In this document: positions 52,984-61,985 of the stretch, piece by piece
Layout: the number at the start of each line of letters is the position of its first letter
How positions within the stretch are numbered: position 1 is the stretch's first letter
Origin: Paenibacillus guangzhouensis
GTDB lineage: Bacteria; Bacillota; Bacilli; Paenibacillales; Paenibacillaceae
NCBI RefSeq assembly: GCF_009363075.1
Contig: NZ_CP045293.1
Location: 930,001-994,000 of the forward strand
Direction: 5' to 3'
Length of the DNA: 64,000 bases
The notes under the pieces: generated by a model
The model's database searches: none
Told to the model about the DNA's origin: nothing
The model's input: only the letters and a program-made list of their open reading frames with translations
Translations under genes and position numbers: made by a program

Positions 52984-53913
52984 ATGTGGGCAGAAGAGAT
53001 TCAAAGATATGCATTGCAAGATGACTATTTCATACAGCGTGCGGATCCTGAGGAATGGGGGATGTATTGCACGATATATTATAACATGGCGTACAATGGA
53101 TTTTTTCGCGAGGAGACGTATGTGACGTCGAGTAGTCCTGCTTATTGGATCTACCAAGGGGAAATTAGGGTAGGCGGGGTGCGAATGAGTCCGAACCAGA
53201 TCTATTATTTGTTCTTCATCCCTCCGTTCCATGACGAGGCGTTGGTGATGCGAGGGTTGAAGCGGTTGCTGCTGTCATGGTCCGATCGACGGGAAGCGAT
53301 CAAAACGTTCGAAGTGCTGCCGGATCAAGTCGATTTGTATGCCCGTGCGGGATTCTGGCCGGACCCTTTCCGGTGCCGGTGGATGCAGCGGCCAACGGAG
53401 CACTTTGATGTGGTGTGGGGAGATGCATATCGGATTGAGACGCTGCAGCGGGAAGCACAAAGTGACGGATCCTACCGCTATGTGAAGGAACAAGAGATTA
53501 CGGACTGCCATTATGCTAGCTTCATTGGCGGACTGGATGCGACGCGGAGAGGTCAATTGGCGAAGGAAGATCATATCCCGTCGATCGATCCGAATTATAC
53601 GAATGATGTGTTGATGCATGCGTCGACGCTTGTCTATGATCAAGAGACGAATGAACTGGTTGCGAATTGCCGCGTCGGATTACAGGGTGATTACGCTGCG
53701 GTCTATTCCATCGGCGTCCTGCCTGCGTATCGAGGACGCGGGCTGGCCAGCATGATGCTCCGTCGGGCGTTGTCGGAACTGAAGGGATCATACTCGCTGC
53801 TCCGGTTGTATGTGATGCAGGGAAATGACGCAGAGTCGGTGTATTTGAAGTTAGGGTTCGTACCGGGCCCACTAGAAGTGCAGAAAATGGAAATCCCACC
53901 GTTAACGGATTAG
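52984..53913 (+). CDS. GNAT family acetyltransferase with two GNAT-like halves
   Basis: A 309-residue protein. The N-terminal half (1-150) has the outline of a degenerate GNAT (RVGGVRMSPNQIYYLFFIPP, LLLSWSDRREAIKTFEVL). The C-terminal half (160-309) is a complete GNAT with ANCRVGLQGDYAAVYSIGVL and the acetyl-CoA motif PAYRGRGLASMMLRRAL, then NDAESVYLKLGFVPG. ATG 52984 has AAGGAGGAA upstream. It starts a run of co-oriented genes. Substrate unknown. Confidence 0.83.
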   Translation: MWAEEIQRYALQDDYFIQRADPEEWGMYCTIYYNMAYNGFFREETYVTSSSPAYWIYQGEIRVGGVRMSPNQIYYLFFIPPFHDEALVMRGLKRLLLSWSDRREAIKTFEVLPDQVDLYARAGFWPDPFRCRWMQRPTEHFDVVWGDAYRIETLQREAQSDGSYRYVKEQEITDCHYASFIGGLDATRRGQLAKEDHIPSIDPNYTNDVLMHASTLVYDQETNELVANCRVGLQGDYAAVYSIGVLPAYRGRGLASMMLRRALSELKGSYSLLRLYVMQGNDAESVYLKLGFVPGPLEVQKMEIPPLTD

Positions 53914-53938
53914 GGCATTGTGACTAGGAGGTACATCG

Positions 53939-54634
53939 ATGAATACGGTTAAAAAAGTTGTGATTACAGGTGTGACGCAAGGGTTAGGTCGTGCAATGGT
54001 CGATCGGTTCGATGAGCTGGGGTGGACCGTCTTCGGCTGTGGCCGTTCGCAGGCAAGGATAGAGGAACTGCGCGACTTGGTTGCGCATCATCATTTTGAG
54101 GTGGTGGATGTAGGCGATGCGCAAGCGGTCGCGAGATGGGCGGAATACGTGCTTGAAAGGTTCGGGGCACCCGATTTGCTCATTAATAATGCGTCTATCG
54201 TGAACCGAAATGCACCCATCTGGTCGGTATCGGATGAGGAATTCGCGAATGTGATGCGGATTAACGTGAATGGGACCGTGAATGTGATCAAGTCCTTCGT
54301 GCCTGCGATGATCAAAGCGGAGCGGGGGATGATCATCAATATGAGCTCCGGATGGGGCAGGGAAGGCGAAGGCGAGCTTGCGCCGTACTGCGCATCGAAG
54401 TTCGCTATTGAAGGACTTACGCAGTCGATGGCACAGGAGCTGCCAAAGACGGTTGCAGTGGTCGCCTTAGATCCGGGCGGTGGTATCCAGACGTCCATGC
54501 TCGAGACTTGCGGCCCGCAGTATATGGCTCATTCGCCTACGCCGGAAGCATGGTCCCGTGTGGCTGTGCCATATATGCTGCAGCTAACGACGATGGATAA
54601 CGGCCGATCGTTGACATGTCCAAGCGTGGGATGA
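53939..54634 (+). CDS. Short-chain dehydrogenase/reductase
   Basis: A 231-residue SDR of the classical type. The NAD(P) motif is TGVTQGLGRAMVDRF, followed by LLINNASI, the Asn in MRINVNG, the catalytic Ser in INMSSGWG and the YCASK Tyr-Lys pair. The final segment is short. The substrate is not evident. ATG 53939 has AGGAGGT upstream, and the next gene starts 16 bases after the stop, so they probably share a transcript. Confidence 0.88.
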   Translation: MNTVKKVVITGVTQGLGRAMVDRFDELGWTVFGCGRSQARIEELRDLVAHHHFEVVDVGDAQAVARWAEYVLERFGAPDLLINNASIVNRNAPIWSVSDEEFANVMRINVNGTVNVIKSFVPAMIKAERGMIINMSSGWGREGEGELAPYCASKFAIEGLTQSMAQELPKTVAVVALDPGGGIQTSMLETCGPQYMAHSPTPEAWSRVAVPYMLQLTTMDNGRSLTCPSVG

Positions 54635-54650
54635 AGTGGGGGACGAGGAA

Positions 54651-55919
54651 ATGGGAAGTGAGCGTGAAGCGATTGAGCGTGTAGTGGCAGAAGCGGAGCA
54701 TCTACTGCATGCATATAAGCAAGATGATCTTGCACATCACATGAGCGAATTGTCTGAGGCAGAGCGGCGGAAGCTCGCGGCGCAAGTGCTGCGTGTCGAT
54801 TTCGAGGCGCTTGCGCAAGTTTATCGCAGTCGTTCGGCATGCAGTATAGCTCAAGACGAGCGTATTGCACCGATCCCTTTTTTGGACGTGAACATGTTGT
54901 CTCCAGATACCTATGATCAATATGAACAACGCGGATTAGACTTGCTGCGGGAGGGTAAGGTTGGCGTCATCGTGGTTGCAGGTGGTCAAGGAAGCAGATT
55001 AGGGCATGCAGGTCCTAAGGGTACGCTCGATATTGGTTTGTCGTCGCATAAATCGCTGTTCCAGCTTCAAGCAGAACGGCTGCTGAAGCTATCGCTGCGG
55101 GTTGGCCGTGTTGTCCCATGGTATATCATGACGAGCCCGGAGAATCATGATGACACCATTAATTTCTATGCGTCGCATCGTTTTTTCGGCTATCCGGAGG
55201 AAGATTGCTTCTTCTTAGAGCAGAATACGATGCCTGCGATGGACCATGAAGGCAAGCTATTGCTCGCTTCGCCCTCAGAACTTTATTTGGCCCCGAGCGG
55301 GAATGGGGAATGCTTTGCATCGCTCAAACGTTCTGGCGCATTGGAGGATATGCTGCGTCGAGGAGTGACGTGGTTGTTCTATTACAATGTAGATAATGCG
55401 CTCATACAAATGGCAGATCTCGTCTTTATCGGCATGGCCGACCTTCATTCGTATCCTATCGCATCCAAGGTGGTAAGCAAAGAACTTCCCGAAGAGGAAG
55501 TCGGGTTGGTGTGCATGCGGAATGAGCGTCCCGCTATCGTAGAATATACGGAGTTTCCTGAATCGTTGTTGCAAGAGCGTAATGTGCAAGGGGAATTGAC
55601 TTATGCCTTAGCGAATGTCTCGATTCATATGTTTCGTTACGATTTTATTGCACAGCATGCAGATACGTCGATACCGTTCCACGTGGCGTCCAAGGCCATT
55701 CCATATCTGAAAACTGATGGAGTCATGATCGCGAGTGACGTGCCGAATGCGTATAAGCTGGAGCGGTTAATATTTGATTTTTTCCCATTAGCAGAGGGGA
55801 TGACCGTGCTTCGTGTGGATCGGGAGAAGGAGTTCGCACCGGTCAAAAATAAAGAGGGCGAAGATAGCCCTCGAACAGCAAAGCAACTCGTACTGCGGAT
55901 GTACCCGGAAGAAGATTGA
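54651..55919 (+). CDS. UDPGP-family nucleotide-sugar pyrophosphorylase (UAP-like)
   Basis: A 422-residue enzyme of the eukaryote-type UDP-sugar pyrophosphorylase family (UDPGP type 1), close in design to UDP-N-acetylhexosamine pyrophosphorylase. The uridine-binding VIVVAGGQGSRLGHAGPKGT is present, then YIMTSPENHDDT, FFLEQNTMPAMD, PSGNGECFASLKRSG and the metal Asp in YYNVDNAL. It is unlike GlmU or GalU, the usual bacterial enzymes. ATG 54651 follows GGGGGACGAGGAA; an earlier in-frame GTG (54636) lies before that purine run. Downstream of an SDR gene it may feed a dedicated sugar nucleotide. Confidence 0.86.
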   Translation: MGSEREAIERVVAEAEHLLHAYKQDDLAHHMSELSEAERRKLAAQVLRVDFEALAQVYRSRSACSIAQDERIAPIPFLDVNMLSPDTYDQYEQRGLDLLREGKVGVIVVAGGQGSRLGHAGPKGTLDIGLSSHKSLFQLQAERLLKLSLRVGRVVPWYIMTSPENHDDTINFYASHRFFGYPEEDCFFLEQNTMPAMDHEGKLLLASPSELYLAPSGNGECFASLKRSGALEDMLRRGVTWLFYYNVDNALIQMADLVFIGMADLHSYPIASKVVSKELPEEEVGLVCMRNERPAIVEYTEFPESLLQERNVQGELTYALANVSIHMFRYDFIAQHADTSIPFHVASKAIPYLKTDGVMIASDVPNAYKLERLIFDFFPLAEGMTVLRVDREKEFAPVKNKEGEDSPRTAKQLVLRMYPEED

Positions 55920-55951
55920 GACGAGTAGAAAGTTAAGAGAGGTAGAAACGG

Positions 55952-56392
55952 ATGGAACTACAGATTATACAAGAGTCAAATCTACAAGATAAAGCTTATG
56001 TGCGAGATAAGATGGCCGAATTTAACAGGATGCATTTTCCGGATGATTTGAAAGGGAGATACCAAGAAGTGAACCTCTTCTTGAAGGATGACGAGGGGCA
56101 AACTTATGGCGGGATTATCGGCGAGATTTGCTGGAATTGGATGGAGATCCAGTATCTTTTTGTCGAAGCTGCTTATCGGGGAGTGGGGTATGGGAAGAGA
56201 TTGCTCATGGAAGCAGAGAAGCTGTCGCGCGAGAAAGGTTGCGACTTCATGAAGCTGGATACGTTAAGCTTTCAGGCGTTGGATTTTTACAAAAAGCTCG
56301 GCTTTGAAGTCTATGGCGTGATCGAGAATGCAGGACGGCATACTCATTATTATCTGAAGAAAGACTTGGTCGCACTCGGCGAGAAGTCCTAA
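55952..56392 (+). CDS. GNAT family N-acetyltransferase
   Basis: A 146-residue single-domain GNAT. Motif A is YLFVEAAYRGVGYGKRLLMEAE and motif B SFQALDFYKKLGFEVYG. It is of the same subfamily as the protein at 61986-62429, with shared GGIIGE-type, AEKL and FYKKLGFEVYG/FYKNMGYEVFG segments. ATG 55952 has AAGAGAGGTAG upstream. It is part of the co-oriented run 52984-57756. Confidence 0.87.
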   Translation: MELQIIQESNLQDKAYVRDKMAEFNRMHFPDDLKGRYQEVNLFLKDDEGQTYGGIIGEICWNWMEIQYLFVEAAYRGVGYGKRLLMEAEKLSREKGCDFMKLDTLSFQALDFYKKLGFEVYGVIENAGRHTHYYLKKDLVALGEKS

Positions 56393-56414
56393 TACGAAGG
56401 AAGGGGTGACATCG

Positions 56415-57756
56415 ATGTTCATCATGGAGGGGTGGCTCTCGATCCGGAGCATGCGTGATCATGTTGGAGATTATAATTTATTATACAAATGGTTGAATGA
56501 TGCGCAGGTGCTGCGGTACATAGAAGGGCCTAGCACGCAGTTTACGATGGATCAAATTGTGGCGAAATACGGACCGCGGACGCGAGGCAAACACGTTGTT
56601 ACTCCTTGCATCGTGGAATGGAATTATGAGGCGATTGGCTATTTGCAATACTATCCGTTGCAAGAGGATGAAATCGAACTATACGGAGCAAAGCCTGGCC
56701 AGATTCACTATGGCGTTGATCTATTTATCGGCGAGAGTGATTACTGGGATCGAGGGATTGGGACGGCGGCGTTAAAGTCGGTTGTTCGGTACTTGCTAAC
56801 GGAGCAGGGGGCGGCTGACGTATATATCGATCCGCAGACGTGGAATGTAAGGGCCATTCGGAGTTATGAGAAATGCGGCTTCCGCAAGGTCAAAGTGCTC
56901 CATGCCCATGAGTTGTTCGATGGGGAGTACCGCGATAACCAGATCATGCGTATAACACAGGGCGAAATGCAGATGCAAGTCTATTTGGATCAGCTCGTCG
57001 CACGGTTCCGTGATGCATTGCAGGACAATCTGGTGGGGATCTATTTGCATGGATCGCTGGCGATGGGCTGCTTCCACTCGTCTCGTAGTGACGTCGATTG
57101 CCTTATTGTGGTGAGAAAGAAATTGACAGGGGACAATAACAAGCAAATCGCTGAGCTCGCATTGGCGATACACGAAGAGCTGCCCAATGCCCGCGGGTTG
57201 GAGTTCAGTATCGTGTTGGAAGATCACATGACCTCCTTCATTTATCCTACGCCGGTCGAATTTCACTATTCAGATTATCACCGCGAGCTTTATCGGGCGG
57301 ATGCGAACTATCTGTGCGGGGGTTACGAAGATAAGGACTTAGCCGCGCAGCTGATGGTCGCTTACCATCGAGGCGTTAGTATTGTATGGCAGGCCTTTGC
57401 ATGAGTTATATGAGCCTATCGATCGGGAGTTGTACCTGGCATCCATTGTGTATGATGTGGAGGAAGCAGCGGAAGAGATCATGAACAATCCTCCTGCCTA
57501 TGTAACACCGGTGTACGTGACATTGAATCTCTGCAGGGTGCTCTATTATATTCGTGAAGGCGTCATCGCTTCGAAGCGCGAGGGCGGGGAGTGGGGCGTG
57601 AAGATGCTGCCACCGTCTTATCAAGCATTGGTTCAGCAATGTTTAGATGAGTACAACGGGGACAGCGTTCGGAGTAAAGTGGAGTTATCGGAATTGATCG
57701 CTTTTATTCGATATATGTTGAGCGAGATTCGTGGAGGTAGCGAGAATACTGGTTGA
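56415..57756 (+). pseudogene. Frameshifted aminoglycoside-modifying-type fusion: acetyltransferase (AAC(6')-like) plus nucleotidyltransferase (ANT-like)
   Basis: The N-terminal ~170 residues are a GNAT of the AAC(6') type (LLYKWLNDAQVLRYIEGPST, DLFIGESDYWDRGIGTAALK, NVRAIRSYEKCGFRKV). From ~180 an ANT/AadA-like nucleotidyltransferase begins, with LHGSLAMGCFHSSRSDVDCL as its GSxxxG-SDxD site. This frame stops at 57404. The next frame, open across 57382-57756, continues the domain with YGRPLHELYEPID and a helical AadA-type C-terminal domain. The switch falls at ATT-G-TATGGC (~57381-57387), so one extra base (or loss of two) breaks a protein of ~445 residues. Sequencing error or real decay are both possible. 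Start ATG 56415 follows GGGGTGAC. Confidence 0.8.
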
Positions 57757-57837
57757 TGAATGGGCGTGGTGCGTTGAACCATAATATTGTCGAAATTCGT
57801 GAAATTGCTGTAATTAAGAAAACAAAGGGATAAAACC

Positions 57838-58182
57838 ATGAAAAACTCAATAAATAAATATCTATTTTATTTGGGATCAGGATTGTTAGTATGTTTTGTT
57901 GTATATATGATCGCAACTAATTCTTTTCAAAAGACTCAATATACACTCTTTATCTATGAGAATCAAGCAAGTAATAGCAAGAAAGTTGAAGGTTTAGAAG
58001 ATCCCAATAATAGAATAACTGGCTACAGTTTCGGAGTTCCAGGTATCGGAATTCCAGATAAGAGAATAAACGTATTAAACACACCACTATATGTATTAAT
58101 AAAACAAAAGAATCAAGAAATTGAATATGTAACTGACAATGTTAAGAAATTAAATGAGTATCTAAAGAAAGAAATAAAATAA
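57838..58182 (+). CDS. Small membrane-anchored hypothetical protein
   Basis: A 114-residue protein with a short basic start, one membrane segment (~8-26, FYLGSGLLVCFVVYMIA) and a polar extracytoplasmic part. That part holds TQYTLFIYENQASNSKK and a Gly-rich FGVPGIGIPDK. I know no family for it. ATG 57838 has AAAGGGA upstream. It is the first gene of the clearly AT-rich stretch, and its base composition differs sharply from that of the genes before it. Confidence 0.65.
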   Translation: MKNSINKYLFYLGSGLLVCFVVYMIATNSFQKTQYTLFIYENQASNSKKVEGLEDPNNRITGYSFGVPGIGIPDKRINVLNTPLYVLIKQKNQEIEYVTDNVKKLNEYLKKEIK

Positions 58183-58189
58183 ATCGTAA

Positions 58190-58552
58190 GTGGATTTGAT
58201 AACTGAAGATGTATCTCGTCTAGTGGGATTTTACAGAGAAATGTTGAAAGCAGAGGCTGTTGGAGATGAAAATAACGCAAGGATTTTAATAGAAGATAGT
58301 CATATCGATATATTTTCAAAGCAAGGAATGGAGCGTATGTCTCCGGGAAGCACTTTAAATGCTGGTTATGGAAGTTACACGATTGAAATCGAAGTTACTG
58401 ATGTTGATGAAGAATTTACAAGGTTAAAAAATAAAGATGTCACACTTATAAAACTACCTGAAACTTATCCATGGGGAAGACGATCATTTTGGTTTAGAGA
58501 CCCAGATGGCAACATAATAAATTTCTATTCAAACCTAAGTAAGGGATCATGA
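58190..58552 (+). CDS. VOC (glyoxalase/bleomycin-resistance) family protein, start possibly lost
   Basis: A 120-residue protein with the paired beta-alpha-beta-beta-beta units of the VOC superfamily: VSRLVGFYREMLKAEAVG, YTIEIEVTDVDEEFTRLKN, and the final FWFRDPDGNIINFYS with the metal Glu position replaced by Asn. Normal members begin with about five to eight more residues ahead of the DVSRLV segment. The only start is GTG 58190, seven bases after the previous stop and without a Shine-Dalgarno sequence. The true start seems to be missing, as if cut at a junction. Confidence 0.7.
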   Translation: MDLITEDVSRLVGFYREMLKAEAVGDENNARILIEDSHIDIFSKQGMERMSPGSTLNAGYGSYTIEIEVTDVDEEFTRLKNKDVTLIKLPETYPWGRRSFWFRDPDGNIINFYSNLSKGS

Positions 58553-58623
58553 AGGTAATTTCATCACAAAAACGTGAGCTGAAATCAATGCAATAGTGAT
58601 GTGAAGTCGAAAGGAATATAAAA

Positions 58624-59094
58624 ATGAATCTAATCCGCATAGAACCAATTGATAAACATAATTGGGAAGAAGCGCTCACGATTTCTTTACTCCAATCCCA
58701 AGAGAAGCTTGTACCCTCTGTTATCGAATCTTTAGCATGGGCTTATATAAAACCGTGGGACGAGGCATTTGATCCATATATTTTGTGTAAGGATGATAAA
58801 ACATTTGGATTTTTCTATCTTTCCTATACACCGCATAGTACGAATAATTACTGGATCGGTGGGTTTCAAATAGACAAGGAATATCAAGGGACTGGATTAG
58901 GAACGCATTCTCTTAAAAGAATCTTAGAATTTATTCAGGAAACGCACAGACAATGCGAAGAAATCTCTCTGACAATCGAAAAAAGTAATGATCATGCGAG
59001 AAAGCTTTACGAGAAATTAGGATTTGTAAATCAAGAAAGAGAGAATCAAGATGGCGAGCTAATCTATAAGCTAAAGCTAAAATATGCACAATAA
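58624..59094 (+). CDS. GNAT family N-acetyltransferase
   Basis: A 156-residue GNAT of the spermidine acetyltransferase-like kind. WIGGFQIDKEYQGTGLGTHSLK is motif A and KSNDHARKLYEKLGFVNQ motif B. The segment FGFFYLSYTPHSTNNYW precedes motif A. ATG 58624 has AAAGGA upstream. The acceptor is unknown. AT-rich codon use, as in the whole island. Confidence 0.86.
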   Translation: MNLIRIEPIDKHNWEEALTISLLQSQEKLVPSVIESLAWAYIKPWDEAFDPYILCKDDKTFGFFYLSYTPHSTNNYWIGGFQIDKEYQGTGLGTHSLKRILEFIQETHRQCEEISLTIEKSNDHARKLYEKLGFVNQERENQDGELIYKLKLKYAQ

Positions 59095-59158
59095 TAACCT
59101 TTTTTATCGCAATGTTACCTACTGTTGCCCACATTATTTGCCATAAGGACGTGATGTA

Positions 59159-59918
59159 ATGTTGAATTATACCAATACAACTAAAGAATTATCCGAGAGC
59201 GGCATTGATACTGTAGTTATCTCTATAGGTGCGACAGAGCAGTTTGGCCCATATTTACCCATGCACTTAGATAACTTAATTGCTGAACGGTATGCTGAAG
59301 AATATGGAAGAGCGTTAAATGCGCATGTACTCCCTACATTACCATTTAACACCTCTGAGGAGCACGCGAACTTTAGGGGAACTGTAACGATTAGTCCAAA
59401 CGTAAACAACAATAATAGAAGAAATCATTACTAGTTTAATGAGACAAGGCTTTAAGAAGTTTGTTTTATGTCATGGCGGTTCTTATTGGGAAGGGGCATT
59501 TATTAAGTACATCAATTATAAATACTCAGAAATTATAGTCATTCATCCACATCATAATCACGATGCCTGGTTTGTTGCTATTCAAGCAGCAGAATTAGAA
59601 GGATTAGATGAAATGCACGGCGGTCTACTGTCGGTATGTACTGCAATGTGGTTATGCCCAGATAAAGTGAAATTAGAACCCATGGGGTCTCAAATTCCTA
59701 GTGACTACAAAAAATATGCTGATTTCATGGGCTGGGATAAGCTTACAACAGATGGGTGTTGGGGAATCTTTCATCCAGAATTGTATACTACTGATGAATT
59801 AGCTCATAAGGGAAAGACTTTTTGGGATACATTTATAAAGAGAAAAACGGAAGGACTTAAGGAACTTTTAGAAGATGCATATAACAGAAAGATCTATGGT
59901 GGAAAAGAGATTCGTTAA
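59159..59918 (+). pseudogene. Frameshifted creatininase-family amidohydrolase
   Basis: The first frame (to 59434) begins with the creatininase signature VVISIGATEQFGPYLPMHLD (metal Glu and Asp). The second frame continues with TIIEEIITSLMRQGFKKFVL, then CHGGSYWEG (the usual NGHGGN site) and MHGGLLSVCTAMWL with the metal His. The switch lies in the A/T-rich stretch ~59400-59420 (AAACAACAATAATAG) and amounts to one extra base. Joined, the protein has ~250 residues, normal for the family. Either a sequencing slip or a real inactivation. Confidence 0.78.
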
Positions 59919-59965
59919 TAAAGTAATGTTAGGCGAGATAATCATAAATGAATTGGAGGGTAGTT

Positions 59966-61084
59966 ATGAAGGATCAAAGAATACAACTGCTTGCTCGTAA
60001 TGTAGTGAACTATTCACTCAATCTTAAGAAGGGCGAGAAGCTTTTAATAGAAATAGAAGGACATGAAAACCTATTAGCAAAGGCAATCGTGGAGGAAGCT
60101 TATCATGTGGGGGGGATTCCCTTCGTCGTGTTTCTTGACCAAGAAATACTAGCTATTCAGCTAAATAATTGTTCTATAGAACAAATTCAGTCCATGGCTG
60201 CTTATGATACTCTGCGAATGAAAGATATGGATGCATACCTCCTCATCAGAGCGGGTCAGAATGTTAATGAATTAAATGAGGTGCATTGGGAGAAGATGGA
60301 TCTTTACTGGAAGAATTATTATCATGAAGTCCATGCACATCGATGGGATAGAACTAATTGGTGTATAATGCGATACCCAAATGCTTCTGCAGCTCAACTA
60401 GCTAATATGTCAACAGATCGATTTGAGGAATTTTATTTTAATGTATGCACCCTAGATTATTTCAAACTTTCTCTAGAGATGCAGAAACTTGTCGACCTTA
60501 TGAAGGCAACAGAAAAAGTAAGAATTGTAGGGCCGAATTGTGACTTGTCTTTGTCTATAAAAAACATGCCTGTTTCCATGGATGCTGGTCACCAGAACCT
60601 TCCAGATGGCGAAGTGTATAGTATTCCTAAGAAACACTCCATCAATGGATTTATTACTTTTAACTCTCCTGTGATCTTTCAGGGAACTACATTTGAAAAT
60701 ATTAAATTTACATTCAAGGATGGAAGAATTGTTGAAGCAACAGCTAACGATACTGAAAAACTGATTAAGATCCTAAACACAGACGAAGGTTCGAGATATA
60801 TTGGAGAACTTGGAATTGGCCTGAATCCATATATTAGTCATCCAATGAAAGATATATTATTTGATGAGAAGATTTGGGGAAGTATTCATCTTGCTGTAGG
60901 GACCGGTGCTGCGCAATGCGATGATGCTAATCTGTCTTCGATTCATTGGGATATTGTCCATATACAAAGACCGGAATATGGTGGAGGACAATTATGGTTT
61001 GATGATGTTCTCGTTAGAGAAGACGGATATTTTGTAATCGATGAACTTAAGGGATTAAATCCAGATATTTTTATATCGAAGTGA
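59966..61084 (+). CDS. Aminopeptidase, peptidase family M29 type
   Basis: A 372-residue protein of the thermophilic aminopeptidase (AmpS/PepS, M29) family. LKKGEKLLIEIEGHENLLAK and the AYHVGGIPFVVF segment match the N-terminal domain. The metal site comes from NLPDGEVYSIP (Glu), the following Glu/His positions, and HLAVGTGAAQCDDANLSSIH with the IHWDIV ending. ATG 59966 has TTGGAGGG upstream; ATG 59948 lies before it. It follows the broken creatininase, so both may once have acted on one amide substrate (inference). Confidence 0.85.
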   Translation: MKDQRIQLLARNVVNYSLNLKKGEKLLIEIEGHENLLAKAIVEEAYHVGGIPFVVFLDQEILAIQLNNCSIEQIQSMAAYDTLRMKDMDAYLLIRAGQNVNELNEVHWEKMDLYWKNYYHEVHAHRWDRTNWCIMRYPNASAAQLANMSTDRFEEFYFNVCTLDYFKLSLEMQKLVDLMKATEKVRIVGPNCDLSLSIKNMPVSMDAGHQNLPDGEVYSIPKKHSINGFITFNSPVIFQGTTFENIKFTFKDGRIVEATANDTEKLIKILNTDEGSRYIGELGIGLNPYISHPMKDILFDEKIWGSIHLAVGTGAAQCDDANLSSIHWDIVHIQRPEYGGGQLWFDDVLVREDGYFVIDELKGLNPDIFISK

Positions 61085-61106
61085 CTTATATTTTGGAGGT
61101 AGTTCT

Positions 61107-61529
61107 ATGGATTTCTACTATAAAAATTATCTGATATCAGATGACAATTCCAAGATCAATCAAAAAGTTATTTTAAATTTCCTTGCTCAAAGTTATTGGG
61201 CGAGCAGAAGATCGCCGGAACGAATTTTAAAATCCATTGAAACATCTCATTGCTTCGGTGTGTATCATGGTGATAATCAAATTGGTTTTGCAAGAGTGAT
61301 TACAGATGAAGCAACTTTTTATTACATATGTGATGTCTTTGTTTTAGAAGGGTATAGAGGGCAAGGAATAGGAAAGAAATTAATTGAAATTATTATAAAT
61401 TTAGAAGAATACGAGTGGATGACAGGGGTATTAGGAACTAAGGATGCGCATGGATTATATGAACAATATGGATTTGAAAAAGATTCAGAACGTTTTATGA
61501 GAAGAGCGCCTCAAAGAAGTAGCCAGTAA
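61107..61529 (+). CDS. GNAT family N-acetyltransferase
   Basis: A 140-residue GNAT of the YhhY/ElaA-like small type. The N-terminal LAQSYWASRRSPERILKSIE is characteristic of a widespread group of Bacillus GNATs, followed by CDVFVLEGYRGQGIGKKLIE (motif A) and GLYEQYGFEKDSERFMRR. ATG 61107 lies behind TTTTGGAGGTAG, 22 bases after the aminopeptidase stop, so the two are probably co-transcribed. Confidence 0.87.
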   Translation: MDFYYKNYLISDDNSKINQKVILNFLAQSYWASRRSPERILKSIETSHCFGVYHGDNQIGFARVITDEATFYYICDVFVLEGYRGQGIGKKLIEIIINLEEYEWMTGVLGTKDAHGLYEQYGFEKDSERFMRRAPQRSSQ

Positions 61530-61565
61530 TATAACGTTATCAGAAAGTGGTAAGGATGAAACCAA

Positions 61566-61955
61566 ATGCATAATCATAAAGATTTGTTGCCTAGAAACAA
61601 ACAAGACTATGAAAGAGTAAGCAGAATTAAGAATTTAAGTGAGCGGGGAATAGTGCCCCTTATTCCTGATCTTATTACTTGGCTTCAAGATATGAATTGG
61701 CCAATTGCTAGGGATATATCTCAAATGCTATTGAAAGTGTCTGAACAAACAATTCCGCATATAAAAAACGTGCTAACCACAAATGATCATATTTGGAAGT
61801 ATTGGTGCCTAAGTTATTTGGTTATGAATTTTCCGAATGATCTCATAAAAGAAATTGAACCTGAACTCAATAGATTAGCATATAGCCCTACTAAAGGAGA
61901 GGTAAATGAAGAGGTGCATGAAGTTGCACAGCAAATTTTGAAAAAACTGCTGTAA
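61566..61955 (+). CDS. DUF5071 family protein
   Basis: A 129-residue helical protein with HKDLLPRNKQDYERVSRIKN at the start, LIPDLITWLQDMNWPIARDI and SYLVMNFPNDLIKEIEPEL. This pattern fits the DUF5071 family, a short HEAT-like fold. Function is unknown. ATG 61566 has AAGGATG upstream. It lies within the run of short AT-rich genes. Confidence 0.75.
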   Translation: MHNHKDLLPRNKQDYERVSRIKNLSERGIVPLIPDLITWLQDMNWPIARDISQMLLKVSEQTIPHIKNVLTTNDHIWKYWCLSYLVMNFPNDLIKEIEPELNRLAYSPTKGEVNEEVHEVAQQILKKLL

Positions 61956-61985
61956 CTAAACTAATGTTTTATAAAGGAGAATCAT

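Noticed and set aside
58553-58623. Extra small gene between VOC and GNAT genes
   Set aside because: No frame of useful length with a start signal in the gap.
59919-59945. GTTAGGC resembling an integron attC core site between creatininase and aminopeptidase genes
   Set aside because: No matching RYYYAAC partner at the right distance, no repeat of the motif at other gene junctions, and no integrase gene in the window.
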